A stretch of 17,646 nucleotides of DNA, taken from Chloroflexota bacterium. Lineage in GTDB: Bacteria > Chloroflexota > Chloroflexia > Thermomicrobiales > UBA6265. Under the pieces are notes generated by a model. It worked only from the letters and a program-made list of their open reading frames with translations, did not search any database and was not told the DNA's origin. The DNA lies in contig JAEZJB010000260.1 of NCBI GenBank assembly GCA_023415845.1, positions 1 to 17,646 of the forward strand, in the 5' to 3' direction. Shown here in pieces: positions 1-7,235 of the stretch. The number at the start of each line of letters is the position of its first letter. Positions within the stretch are counted from its first letter, which is position 1. Both the position numbers and the translations under genes were made by a program.

Positions 1-227
<227 letters not shown>

Positions 228-241
228 GTACACGGATAGTG

Positions 242-274
242 GGAAGGGTGCATCACCCGGTGATGCGCCCTTCC
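242..274 (+). other. 15-bp hairpin in the tuf-rpsJ spacer
   Basis: Bases 242-256 pair with 260-274 over 15 bp (one G-U pair, 249 with 267), leaving a three-base CCG loop. It fills the middle of the 72-nt spacer. The bases that follow (GCTCGTAAGC) are not a U-tract, so an ordinary intrinsic terminator is unlikely. A small 4-bp hairpin (276-279 with 284-287) follows and overlaps the rpsJ ribosome binding site GAGGGA at 285-290. Possible roles are an attenuator or leader for the S10 operon, or an RNA processing or stability element that separates tuf expression from rpsJ. Confidence 0.7.
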
Positions 275-299
275 GCTCGTAAGCGAGGGAATCGCAACA

Positions 300-623
300 A
301 TGGTTACGGCGCGCAAGGCGACCCAGAAGATCCGGATTCGCCTCAAGGCCTACGATCACAAGATTCTCGATCAGTCGGCAAGCCGCATTGTGGAAACGGC
401 CGAATCGACTGGCGCCAAGGTGGCGGGTCCTGTGCCCCTGCCGACGCGAATCGAGAAGTTCTGCGTGATCCGGTCTCCGTTCATCGACAAGGATTCGCAG
501 GAGCAGTTCGAGATCCGCACCCACAAGCGGTTGATCGATGTGCTGGAGCCGAGTGGCAACACCATTCGCGCGCTGATGCGGCTCAACCTTCCGGCCGGTG
601 TGGATATCGAAATCAAGCTGTAG
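300..623 (+). CDS. rpsJ: Small-subunit ribosomal protein S10 (NusE)
   Basis: S10 is a 30S head protein. It also serves as NusE, the partner of NusB and NusG in transcription antitermination. The 107-aa product is close to the usual 100-105 aa. It shows the family core QKIRIRLKAYDHK near residues 9-21, the loop region VAGPVPLPTRIEKFCVIRSP, and FEIRTHKRLIDVLEP toward the C terminus. The ATG at 300 is preceded by GAGGGA (285-290) at a 9-nt spacing, which supports this start. It is the first gene of the S10 operon, 72 nt after tuf, and is followed by a long 124-nt spacer before rplC. Confidence 0.97.
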   Translation: MVTARKATQKIRIRLKAYDHKILDQSASRIVETAESTGAKVAGPVPLPTRIEKFCVIRSPFIDKDSQEQFEIRTHKRLIDVLEPSGNTIRALMRLNLPAGVDIEIKL

Positions 624-639
624 CGGATGGGCGATCGTT

Positions 640-661
640 TCGACTGGTAGGGATACCTCGA
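640..661 (+). other. Weak hairpin in the 124-nt rpsJ-rplC spacer
   Basis: The spacer 624-747 contains no gene. The only structure I found is a small stem: TCGA 640-643 with TCGA 658-661, a two-base bulge, then GGTA 646-649 with TACC 654-657 closing a GGGA tetraloop. A GC palindrome (GCCCGCGGGC) also lies near 700-709. Neither is strong, and both could occur by chance in this GC-rich DNA. Confidence 0.3.
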
Positions 662-747
662 TAGTTGGAACAGTGCACTACACGCTCTGCGAACGGATGC
701 GGCCCGCGGGCTGACACCGTTTCCTGACATGGAGCAGGGGAGAGCCA

Positions 748-1377
748 ATGGTTAACGGGTTGATCGGGCGAAAGCTCGGGATGACACAAATTTTTGACGA
801 GCAGGGCCTGGCCCGCCCGGTGACGGTCATTGAGGCCGGCCCGTGCGTGGTAACGCAGGTTCGAAGCCAAGACAAGGACGGCTACGATGCCGTGCAACTG
901 GGTTTCGGCATCGCGAAGAAGCTGAACAAGCCAGAAGCCGGCCACGTGAAGGCCAGCGGTCACCTGGTGAAGACTCTTCGCGAGTTCAAGGCCGATGACT
1001 ACAGCGGAATCGAAGTGGGCCAGGTCTTCCAGGCCGACACCTTCACCGCTGGCGATGTTGTCGACGTGGTTGGCACGTCCAAAGGACGTGGATTCCAGGG
1101 TGGCATGAAGCGACACGGCTTCAGCGGTGGTCCCAAGACCCACGGTCAGTCCGACCGCGCTCGCGCCCCGGGATCGATTGGTTCCAGCGCCACGCCGGGC
1201 CGCGTGTTCAAGGGCCTCCGCATGGCGGGCCACATGGGTCACGAGCGGGTGACCGTGCAGAACCTCAAGGTGCTTCGGGTCGATGCTGAGCGCAACCTGC
1301 TGCTCGTCGAAGGCTCGGTTCCGGGCCCGAACAATGGCACGCTGCTGATCAAGCGTGCGGTGAAGGGTCAGAAGTAG
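748..1377 (+). CDS. rplC: Large-subunit ribosomal protein L3
   Basis: L3 binds 23S rRNA early in assembly, and its long loop reaches toward the peptidyl transferase centre. The 209-aa product matches the usual bacterial length. It begins with MVNGLIGRKLGMTQIFDEQG, the classic L3 N terminus. It carries the central-extension region GRGFQGGMKRHGFSGGPKTHGQSDRARAPGSIG, near residues 112-150, including the GG-Q region whose glutamine is methylated in some bacteria. ATG 748 follows the purine-rich stretch GGAGCAGGGGAGAG. It is followed by rplD after a 46-nt spacer that contains a hairpin. Confidence 0.97.
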   Translation: MVNGLIGRKLGMTQIFDEQGLARPVTVIEAGPCVVTQVRSQDKDGYDAVQLGFGIAKKLNKPEAGHVKASGHLVKTLREFKADDYSGIEVGQVFQADTFTAGDVVDVVGTSKGRGFQGGMKRHGFSGGPKTHGQSDRARAPGSIGSSATPGRVFKGLRMAGHMGHERVTVQNLKVLRVDAERNLLLVEGSVPGPNNGTLLIKRAVKGQK

Positions 1378-1399
1378 TCGCCGGACCAGGCGTCCGCGA
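1378..1399 (+). other. Hairpin in the rplC-rplD spacer
   Basis: Starting at the base after the rplC stop codon, TCG 1378-1380 pairs with CGA 1397-1399. After a bulged C, CGGAC 1382-1386 pairs with GTCCG 1392-1396 around the loop CAGGC. That is 8 bp in total. No U-tract follows. It ends just before the rplD ribosome binding site at 1408-1412. Confidence 0.5.
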
Positions 1400-1423
1400 T
1401 GACTCATGGGAGCAAGTACGACG

Positions 1424-2125
1424 ATGCAAGTTGACATTCACAACCTGAAGGGTGAGGTGGTTGGGTCCGCCGAACTCGACGAGACCGTGTGGGGCATCGA
1501 GCCCAACATCCCGGTCATGCACCAGGCGCTCGTGCGACAGCTGGCCAATGCCCGCATTGGTACGCACGAAACCAAAACTCGCGGCATGGTGCGCGGCGGT
1601 GGCCGCAAGCCGTGGCGCCAGAAGGGCACTGGCCGCGCGCGACAGGGCACGATCCGCGCTCCGCAGTGGAAGGGCGGCGGCGTCGTTTTCGGCCCGCACC
1701 CGCGCAAGTACACGCAGTCGATGCCGCGCCAGATGCGCCGGCTGGCGATCCGCTCGGCCCTTTCGGCCAAGCTGGCCGATGATCGGCTGACGATTGTCCA
1801 GGGCATTGGCGAGCTGGAGCCGAAGACGAAGGCGTTCAAGCAGTTCCTTGGCGCGCTTCCGGAATCCCGCTCGACCCTGGTGGTGCTGGCCGAGCATGTC
1901 GAGAACGTCGAGCGCTCCGCCTCGAACCTCGACAACGTGAAGACCGTGCAGGCACCGATGCTCAGCATCCGCGACCTGCTGAAGTACGACCGGCTGCTCG
2001 TTTCCGAAGAGGCGCTCGCCGTCATCCAAGAGCTCTGGGCCCTGCCGGAAGAGAAGCGCACACCGAGCCAGTGGAAGCTGGCGCGGCTGGCCGCCCGCGA
2101 GGCTGCCGCCGGGGAGAATGCATAA
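1424..2125 (+). CDS. rplD: Large-subunit ribosomal protein L4
   Basis: L4 binds 23S rRNA and extends a loop into the peptide exit tunnel. In E. coli it also represses the S10 operon at both transcription and translation, but whether it does so here is unknown. The family loop appears as THETKTRGMVRGGGRKPWRQKGTGRARQG, with FGPHPRKY soon after. I start at ATG 1424 (MQVDIHNLKGEVVG, 233 aa). GGGAG at 1408-1412 lies about 11 nt upstream of it, whereas the earlier in-frame ATG at 1406 overlaps that site and has no ribosome binding site of its own. The stop codon is only 1 nt before the rplW start. Confidence 0.96.
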   Translation: MQVDIHNLKGEVVGSAELDETVWGIEPNIPVMHQALVRQLANARIGTHETKTRGMVRGGGRKPWRQKGTGRARQGTIRAPQWKGGGVVFGPHPRKYTQSMPRQMRRLAIRSALSAKLADDRLTIVQGIGELEPKTKAFKQFLGALPESRSTLVVLAEHVENVERSASNLDNVKTVQAPMLSIRDLLKYDRLLVSEEALAVIQELWALPEEKRTPSQWKLARLAAREAAAGENA

Positions 2126-2126
2126 C

Positions 2127-2438
2127 ATGGCAGAGCTGAGGCTTGAGGACGTCATTCGACGCCCGCTGATTACGGAAAAGAACACCTGGCTGATGGAGCA
2201 GGGGCAGTACTCCTTCGAAGTGCACCCCGACGCCAACAAGATCCAGATCAAGGCTGCCGTGCAGTCCGCCTTCGACGTGAAGGTCCTCACGGTGAACACC
2301 CTCAACGTCAAGCGGAAGGCCAAGTCGCGGATGATTCGCCGCGGGGCTGGCCGCATCGAGGGTCACAAGCCAGGCTGGAAGAAGGCGATCGTGAAGCTGG
2401 CTCCTGGCCAGAGCATCGACCTCTTCGAGCAGGTCTAG
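2127..2438 (+). CDS. rplW: Large-subunit ribosomal protein L23
   Basis: L23 lies at the exit of the polypeptide tunnel, where it docks trigger factor and the signal recognition particle. The 103-aa product contains LEDVIRRPLITEKNTWLMEQ and later FDVKVLTVNTLNVKRKAK, both typical of the family, and ends with a basic region. I prefer ATG 2127, with GGGGAG (2111-2116) 10 nt upstream. The ATG at 2118 is only 1 nt from that site. The start is 1 nt after the rplD stop, so translation is probably coupled. Confidence 0.96.
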   Translation: MAELRLEDVIRRPLITEKNTWLMEQGQYSFEVHPDANKIQIKAAVQSAFDVKVLTVNTLNVKRKAKSRMIRRGAGRIEGHKPGWKKAIVKLAPGQSIDLFEQV

Positions 2439-2471
2439 CGCCGGGTAACGGCTAGAAGGGAACGTTTGGAC

Positions 2472-3302
2472 ATGCCCGTTCGCAAGTACAAGCCAACCTC
2501 CCCGGCGCGCCGCTCGATGAGCGTCAGCACGTTCGAGGAGATCACCAAGAAGAAGCCGGAGAAGAAGCTTCTGGTGCCGTTGAAGAAGACGGCCGGCCGC
2601 AACAACCGCGGCCGCATCACCACCCGTCACCGGGGCGGTGGTGCCAAGCGCTTCTACCGCATTATCGACTTCAAGCGGAACAAGACCGGGATTCCGGCCC
2701 GGGTGGCGGCGATCGAATACGATCCCAACCGCTCCGCCCGCATCGCCCTGCTCTTCTACGCCGATGGCGAGAAGCGCTACATCCTGGCGCCGCTCGGTAT
2801 CCGCGTGAACGACACCGTTGTGTCCGGACCGGAAGCGCCGATTCGCACGGGCAATGCACTGCCGCTGGCCAACATCCCGACCGGTACGCAGATCCACAAC
2901 ATCGAGCTGTACCCGGGCAAGGGCGGCCAGATGGTCCGCTCGGCTGGCACCTCCGCCCAGCTGATGGCGAAGGTTGGCGATTACGCCCAGATCCGCATGC
3001 CATCGGGTGAAGTTCGCCTGGTGCTGCTGACCTGCATGGCCACACTCGGCCAGGTCGGCAACGTGGATCATGAAAACATCCAGATCGGCAAGGCGGGCCG
3101 CAGCCGCCACATGGGACGCCGCCCGACGGTGCGCGGTTCCGTGATGAATCCCCGCGACCACCCGCACGGTGGTGGTGAGGGCAAGGCGCCGATCGGTGGC
3201 CAGCCCAAGACCAAGTGGGGCAAGCCGGCCTTCCAGCGCACGCGGAACAACAAGCGGACCGACTCGATGATCGTTCGCCGCCGTCCGCAGAAGCGGCGCT
3301 AG
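2472..3302 (+). CDS. rplB: Large-subunit ribosomal protein L2
   Basis: L2 is a primary 23S rRNA-binding protein needed for subunit association and peptidyl transferase activity. The 276-aa length is normal. The N terminus MPVRKYKPTSPARR, the stretch GRNNRGRITTRHRGGGAKRFYR near residues 50-70, and the C-terminal NPRDHPHGGGEGKAPIGG are diagnostic. The last contains the conserved histidine near the peptidyl transferase centre. I use ATG 2472, with AAGGG 2456-2460 upstream. An in-frame TTG at 2466 would add only two residues. An 81-nt structured spacer separates it from rpsS. Confidence 0.97.
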   Translation: MPVRKYKPTSPARRSMSVSTFEEITKKKPEKKLLVPLKKTAGRNNRGRITTRHRGGGAKRFYRIIDFKRNKTGIPARVAAIEYDPNRSARIALLFYADGEKRYILAPLGIRVNDTVVSGPEAPIRTGNALPLANIPTGTQIHNIELYPGKGGQMVRSAGTSAQLMAKVGDYAQIRMPSGEVRLVLLTCMATLGQVGNVDHENIQIGKAGRSRHMGRRPTVRGSVMNPRDHPHGGGEGKAPIGGQPKTKWGKPAFQRTRNNKRTDSMIVRRRPQKRR

Positions 3303-3310
3303 ACCCCAGG

Positions 3311-3361
3311 TGCAATTGGGCGTGCTTCGCCTTGAGGACCAGGGAAGCGCCAGTGATTGCA
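3311..3361 (+). other. Composite hairpin in the rplB-rpsS spacer
   Basis: TGCAAT 3311-3316 pairs with ATTGCA 3356-3361. After an internal loop, GGC 3319-3321 pairs with GCC 3349-3351. After a GT bulge, GCTTC 3324-3328 pairs with GAAGC 3344-3348. This nested 14-bp structure occupies most of the 81-nt spacer and ends 10 nt before the GAGGAG ribosome binding site of rpsS. No U-tract follows. Confidence 0.45.
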
Positions 3362-3383
3362 GGACAGTAACGAGGAGAACACG

Positions 3384-3665
3384 GTGTCGAGATCATCCAA
3401 AAAGGGACCGTACATCGATCCCAAGCTTGAAAAGAAGATTGACGTGCTGAACCGCTCCAGCCAGCGAACCGTGGTTCGCACCTGGGCTCGAGCCAGCACG
3501 ATTTTCCCGGGCATGGTTGGCCACACGGTTGCGGTGCATAACGGCAAGCAGCATGTGCCCATCTTCGTGACCGAGCAGATGGTTGGCCACAAGCTCGGCG
3601 AGTTCGCGCCTACCCGGACCTTCCGCGGTCACGGGAAGGACGCCGACCGCCGCGGTCGCCGGTAG
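3384..3665 (+). CDS. rpsS: Small-subunit ribosomal protein S19
   Basis: S19 is a 30S head protein that, with S13, contacts 23S rRNA and A-site tRNA across the subunit interface. The 93-aa product begins MSRSSKKGPYIDPKLEKKI. It ends with GHKLGEFAPTRTFRGHGKDADRRGRR, both standard for the family. The start is GTG 3384, placed 6 nt after GAGGAG (3372-3377). The longer in-frame TTG at 3357 lies inside the spacer hairpin and would add residues foreign to the family. The next gene, rplV, starts 21 nt downstream. Confidence 0.96.
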   Translation: MSRSSKKGPYIDPKLEKKIDVLNRSSQRTVVRTWARASTIFPGMVGHTVAVHNGKQHVPIFVTEQMVGHKLGEFAPTRTFRGHGKDADRRGRR

Positions 3666-3686
3666 GCGAGGCGAGAGGACGAAACG

Positions 3687-4028
3687 ATGGAAGTTCGAGC
3701 AAGCGCACAGCGCGTCCGCATCTCTCCTCGCAAGGCCCGACTGGTTGTGGACATGGTCCGCGGCATGAAGGTGTCCGAGGCGATCGAGGTGATGAAGTTC
3801 GTGCCGAACAAGGCGGCGGTCGATGTGGAGAAGCTTCTCCGCTCGGTGGCAGCGAACGCGGAAAACAACTATGACCTCGATCCGGACGACCTCTGGATCA
3901 AGGCGATCTACGCCGACGATGCCTCGCAGATGCGACGGTTCAAGCCGAAGGCGCGTGGTCGGGTGGGCAAGATCCTGCGCCGATCCACGCACATTACGGT
4001 CGTCGCCGAAGAGAGGGGAGGCCGCTAA
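3687..4028 (+). CDS. rplV: Large-subunit ribosomal protein L22
   Basis: L22 contacts all domains of 23S rRNA, and its beta-hairpin lines the exit tunnel near the macrolide site. The 113-aa product shows RVRISPRKARLVVDMVRG at the N terminus. The beta-hairpin segment KPKARGRVGKILRRSTHITVVV-like sequence occurs near the C terminus (here ending HITVVAEERGGR). ATG 3687 has AGAGG at 3674-3678, 8 nt upstream. The stop codon TAA 4026-4028 shares its last base with the rpsC start, so translation is likely coupled. Confidence 0.97.
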   Translation: MEVRASAQRVRISPRKARLVVDMVRGMKVSEAIEVMKFVPNKAAVDVEKLLRSVAANAENNYDLDPDDLWIKAIYADDASQMRRFKPKARGRVGKILRRSTHITVVAEERGGR

Positions 4029-4711
4029 TGGGCCGTAAAGTCAATCCGATCGGGTTCCGTCTCGGCATTTCCAGCGAATGGGAGTCGAAATGGTTTGCCG
4101 AACGCACGTATACTGAATTGCTGCACGAGGACCTGGCGATCAGGAAGCTGATCCTGGGTGAGCTGACGCGAGCCGGAATTGCCCGCATCGAGCTCGAACG
4201 CGCTGCCAACAAGGTGGACGTGACCCTTCACACCTCCAAGCCCGGCATTGTCATTGGCAAGCAGGGCGCCAACGTCGAGCGGCTTCGCCAGCTCGTCGAG
4301 AAGAAGGTGGGCAAGAAGGTCAACATCCGGATCGAGGAGATCAAGGTCCCCGAGATCGAGGCACGCCTCATTGCCGAGAGCATCGCCGAGCAGATTCAGC
4401 GCCGCGTGTCCTATCGCCGCGCGATGAAGCACGCGGTGCAGCAGGCCATGCGACGGGGCGCCAAGGGCGTCAAGATTCGCCTGTCGGGTCGCCTGGGCGG
4501 CGCCGAAATGTCGCGGTCGGTGACGGAGAAGGATGGCCGCGTGCCCCTTCACACGCTGCGCGCGAACATTGATTTCGCCACCGTGCACGCGCACACCACC
4601 TACGGCCGCATTGGCGTGAAGGTGTGGGTGTACAAGGGTGACGTGATGCCAACTCGTGGCGACGTCACGGAAGCATCGCTGACGGCCGACCTGGCCACGG
4701 TTGGCGACTAG
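4028..4711 (+). CDS. rpsC: Small-subunit ribosomal protein S3
   Basis: S3 is a 30S head protein at the mRNA entry tunnel with helicase-related function. The 227-aa product starts MGRKVNPIGFRLGISSEWES. It carries a type II KH domain with the GKQG loop at residues 77-80, and the C-terminal domain has GAKGVKIRLSGRLGGAEMSR. The length is typical. A strong ribosome binding site, GGAGG 4017-4021, lies inside the end of rplV. The ATG overlaps the rplV stop by one base. It is followed by the UUCG hairpin before rplP. Confidence 0.97.
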   Translation: MGRKVNPIGFRLGISSEWESKWFAERTYTELLHEDLAIRKLILGELTRAGIARIELERAANKVDVTLHTSKPGIVIGKQGANVERLRQLVEKKVGKKVNIRIEEIKVPEIEARLIAESIAEQIQRRVSYRRAMKHAVQQAMRRGAKGVKIRLSGRLGGAEMSRSVTEKDGRVPLHTLRANIDFATVHAHTTYGRIGVKVWVYKGDVMPTRGDVTEASLTADLATVGD

Positions 4712-4726
4712 AGTCACGAGCAAACG

Positions 4727-4750
4727 GGCCGGTGCCTTCGGGCATCGGCC
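4727..4750 (+). other. 10-bp hairpin with UUCG tetraloop in the rpsC-rplP spacer
   Basis: Bases 4727-4736 pair with 4741-4750 over 10 bp, with one G-U pair, closing the loop TTCG (4737-4740) with a C-G pair. C(UUCG)G is an exceptionally stable RNA tetraloop. The next bases (ACGTATGGTG) are not a U-tract, so simple termination is not expected. It lies 28 nt before the rplP start, ahead of the GGAG ribosome binding site at 4767-4770. An RNA processing or stability barrier, or a protein binding site, is plausible. Confidence 0.7.
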
Positions 4751-4778
4751 ACGTATGGTGTGAAGTGGAGTTTCTGCC

Positions 4779-5221
<443 letters not shown>

Positions 5222-5225
<4 letters not shown>

Positions 5226-5425
5226 AGTCTGCGGAAATTCGTGCCCTGACCGCAGATCAGCGGGAAACGCGCCTGCAGGAACTGCATGGTGAATGGCGAG
5301 ACCTCCGGTTCCAGGAGGCTGTTGGCAAGTTGACCGACACCGCTCGCATTCGCCAGATTCGCAAGGAAATCGCTCGCATCCACACCATTGCCGGTGAGGG
5401 CGAGCGGGCTGCCGCGCAGGCGTAG
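5222..5425 (+). CDS. rpmC: Large-subunit ribosomal protein L29
   Basis: L29 is a small helical-hairpin protein at the tunnel exit beside L23, where it helps form the docking site for nascent-chain factors. The 67-aa product has the usual length and pattern: an N-terminal helix (MKSAEIRALTADQRETRLQE), then WRDLRFQEAVGKLTDTARIR, and a second helix with RQIRKEIARIHTI. The ATG at 5222 overlaps the rplP stop TGA in an ATGA junction, so it is probably translated by re-initiation after rplP. The C-terminal tail is rich in alanine and glutamate. Confidence 0.96.
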
Positions 5426-5456
5426 GTCGAACACGACGAGGATTGAGGATTAACGG

Positions 5457-5768
5457 ATGAGCGATGTTCAGGAAGTGACAGCTCAAACCGGTGAGGAAAA
5501 GGCGTCGCGCTTGCAGACGCCTCGCACCCAGAAGACCGGCAAGGTTGTCAGCGACAAGATGGACAAGACCGTCGTCGTCGCCGTGAACTATGTTCGCCGC
5601 CACCCGCTCTATCACAAGCGGATTACGCGGACGACCAAGTTCCTGGCACACGATGAGAGCAACTCGGCGAAGCCGGGTGACATTGTTCGGATCGAGGAAA
5701 CTCGCCCAATGTCCCGCCGCAAGCGGTGGATTGTGCGAGAGATCGTGGAGCGCGCCGTCCAGATCTAG
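5457..5768 (+). CDS. rpsQ: Small-subunit ribosomal protein S17
   Basis: S17 is an OB-fold protein that binds 16S rRNA early in assembly of the 30S body. The family core starts near residue 25 with RTQKTGKVVSDKMDKTVVVA, continues with HPLYHKRITRTTKFLAHDE, and ends GDIVRIEETRPMSRRKRWIV. The 103-aa length exceeds the common 80-90 aa because of an N-terminal extension of about 20 residues (MSDVQEVTAQTGEEKASRLQ). I keep ATG 5457 because GAGG at 5445-5448 lies 8 nt upstream. No later ATG precedes the core. Confidence 0.95.
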   Translation: MSDVQEVTAQTGEEKASRLQTPRTQKTGKVVSDKMDKTVVVAVNYVRRHPLYHKRITRTTKFLAHDESNSAKPGDIVRIEETRPMSRRKRWIVREIVERAVQI

Positions 5769-5792
5769 GTCTGGAGTGGTGTGCCGACAAGG

Positions 5793-5813
5793 TGGGTCCC
5801 GATGCGGGGCCCA
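5793..5813 (+). other. 8-bp hairpin before rplN
   Basis: TGGGTCCC 5793-5800 pairs with GGGGCCCA 5806-5813 (one G-U pair) around the loop GATGC. The 3' arm runs into the rplN ribosome binding site AGAGG (5813-5817). Folding could therefore limit access of ribosomes to the GTG start at 5828. The spacer is 59 nt long. Confidence 0.5.
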
Positions 5814-5827
5814 GAGGTTGGTGCAGG

Positions 5828-6196
5828 GTGATTCAGCCACAGACGCGGCTCAAGGTAGCCGACAACAGCGGAGCGCGCGAAATCATGTGCATCCGCGTGC
5901 TGGGCGGCTCCGCTCCCCGGTGGGGAGGCATTGGCGACACGATCATCGCTTCGGTGAAGGTCGCGCAGCCCAATGCCGCCGTCAAGAAGGGCGATGTGGT
6001 TCGTGCCGTCATCGTGCGGACCGCTCAGGAATACGGGCGGCCGGACGGCAGCCACATCAAGTTCGACGACAACGCTGCGGTGCTCATCAACGCGCAGGGC
6101 AACCCGCGCGGGACGCGCATCTTTGGCCCGGTTGGTCGTGAGCTGCGCGAACGACAGTTCATGCGCATTGTCTCGCTGGCGCCGGAAACGCTGTAG
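5828..6196 (+). CDS. rplN: Large-subunit ribosomal protein L14
   Basis: L14 lies on the 50S face that meets the 30S subunit and is the docking site of the silencing factor RsfS. The 122-aa product matches the family exactly in length. It reads MIQPQTRLKVADNSGAREIM at the start, with GDVVRAVIVRTAQEYGRPDG in the middle and NPRGTRIFGPVGRELRERQF at the end. The start is GTG 5828, 10 nt after AGAGG. The frame stays open upstream into rpsQ, but the alignment begins here. L24 follows after 9 nt. In E. coli, rplN is the first gene of the spc operon. Confidence 0.96.
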   Translation: MIQPQTRLKVADNSGAREIMCIRVLGGSAPRWGGIGDTIIASVKVAQPNAAVKKGDVVRAVIVRTAQEYGRPDGSHIKFDDNAAVLINAQGNPRGTRIFGPVGRELRERQFMRIVSLAPETL

Positions 6197-6205
6197 GGAA
6201 GTCCG

Positions 6206-6529
6206 ATGAGGAAGATTCGTACCGGCGATGAGGTGCTGGTCACCAGTGGTCGCAACAAGGGTCAGCAAGGCGTGGTACGCCAGAACCTGGCCGAACGCGA
6301 TCGGGTGGTGATCGAAGGCATCAACATCGTCAAGAAGCACATCAAGCGCGGCCGGGCTCGCCAGGCCGGAATTGTTGAGGTGGAGGCTCCCCTTCACGTC
6401 TCCAATGTGATGCTGGTTTGCCCGAGCTGCAAGAAGCCGACCCGGGTTGGCATTCGCCAGAACGACGAAGGTCGAAACCAGCGGTTTTGCAAGGCGTGCG
6501 ACGCCGACATCCCTCGCCCCAGCGCCTAG
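6206..6529 (+). CDS. rplX: Large-subunit ribosomal protein L24, zinc-finger form
   Basis: L24 is a primary assembly-initiating protein of the 50S subunit with a KOW domain. The N-terminal half (RTGDEVLVTSGRNKGQQGVV) is the KOW motif. The C-terminal half has a CxxC...CxxC zinc-ribbon pattern with Cys 72, 75, 95 and 98, a known variant of bacterial L24. The 107-aa length is normal. ATG 6206 has AGGGAAG immediately upstream and lies 9 nt after the rplN stop. It is followed by the longest spacer in the spc part (144 nt), which is highly structured. Confidence 0.96.
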   Translation: MRKIRTGDEVLVTSGRNKGQQGVVRQNLAERDRVVIEGINIVKKHIKRGRARQAGIVEVEAPLHVSNVMLVCPSCKKPTRVGIRQNDEGRNQRFCKACDADIPRPSA

Positions 6530-6534
6530 TGCCT

Positions 6535-6649
6535 GGAGCGCCACGGGCGTTCGCTGCGCTCCTCACGCAGAAGATTTGAGGAACCAATAATCGAACGGCG
6601 ACCTGAGTGCCGTCCGAATATCAGGACGGCAGACCAGGTGGGAACGCCG
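6535..6649 (+). promoter_or_regulatory. Structured leader of rplE, two stem-loops, candidate spc-operon regulatory RNA
   Basis: The 144-nt spacer 6530-6673 has no gene. Stem-loop 1 is GGAGCGC 6535-6541 with GCGCTCC 6556-6562 (7 bp). Stem-loop 2 is a stacked composite. CGGCG 6596-6600 pairs with CGCCG 6645-6649, ACCTG 6601-6605 with CAGGT 6635-6639, and TGCCGTCC 6608-6615 with GGACGGCA 6624-6631, around an 8-base loop. That gives 18 bp with asymmetric internal loops. The ribosome binding site GAGG (6664-6667) and ATG 6674 follow. In E. coli, S8 represses the spc operon by binding mRNA at the start of the L5 gene. The same position here suggests a similar role, by inference only. Confidence 0.6.
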
Positions 6650-6673
6650 ACCATCAATGTTTAGAGGTGGATC

Positions 6674-7213
6674 ATGGCTCGAGTGCGCGATCGCTACAAT
6701 GAGGAGGTCATTCCCGCCCTCACCAGCGATTTCGGCTACAAGAATGTGTATGAGGTGCCGAAGCTTCAGAAGATCGTGGTGAACATCGGTCTTGGTGAGG
6801 CTGTGCAGAACGGTCGGGCAATCGATGCCGCCGTCAACGACCTGCGGCTCATCACTGGCCAGGCGCCAGTAGTTACCCGAGCCAAGAAGTCGATTGCTGC
6901 ATTCAAGCTCCGGGCTGGCATGCCGATTGGTGCGATGGTGACCCTTCGCGGCGATCGGATGTTCGAGTTCTACGACCGGCTGACTGCGGTGGCCCTGCCC
7001 CGCATCCGCGACTTCCGTGGCGTATCGCCGAATGCATTCGACGGCCGCGGCAACTACACCCTCGGTCTCAAGGAGCAGCTCATGTTCCCGGAGATCGACT
7101 ACGACCAGATTGACAAGGTGCGTGGACTCGAAGTTTCGTTCGTGACCACCGCCAAGACCGACGAGGAAGGACGGCGCCTGCTGTCCCTGCTCGGCATGCC
7201 GTTCGCCAAGTAG
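6674..7213 (+). CDS. rplE: Large-subunit ribosomal protein L5
   Basis: L5 binds 5S rRNA and forms part of the central protuberance and the B1b intersubunit bridge. The 179-aa length is standard. Recognisable blocks are KLQKIVVNIGLGEAVQNGRA near residue 32, GQAPVVTRAKKSIAAFKLRA near 60-80, GAMVTLRGDRMFEFYDRL, and DFRGVSPNAFDGRGNYTLGL. The ATG at 6674 has GAGG at 6664-6667. Its leader is structured, see the separate entry. The zinc-type S14 gene follows after 22 nt. Confidence 0.97.
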   Translation: MARVRDRYNEEVIPALTSDFGYKNVYEVPKLQKIVVNIGLGEAVQNGRAIDAAVNDLRLITGQAPVVTRAKKSIAAFKLRAGMPIGAMVTLRGDRMFEFYDRLTAVALPRIRDFRGVSPNAFDGRGNYTLGLKEQLMFPEIDYDQIDKVRGLEVSFVTTAKTDEEGRRLLSLLGMPFAK

Positions 7214-7235
7214 GCCCACGGAAGACGGAGGAACC

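Noticed and set aside
6577..6591. A promoter before rplE based on AATAAT at 6586-6591
   Set aside because: No -35 box at a suitable distance. The sequence nearby is better explained as part of a structured spacer.
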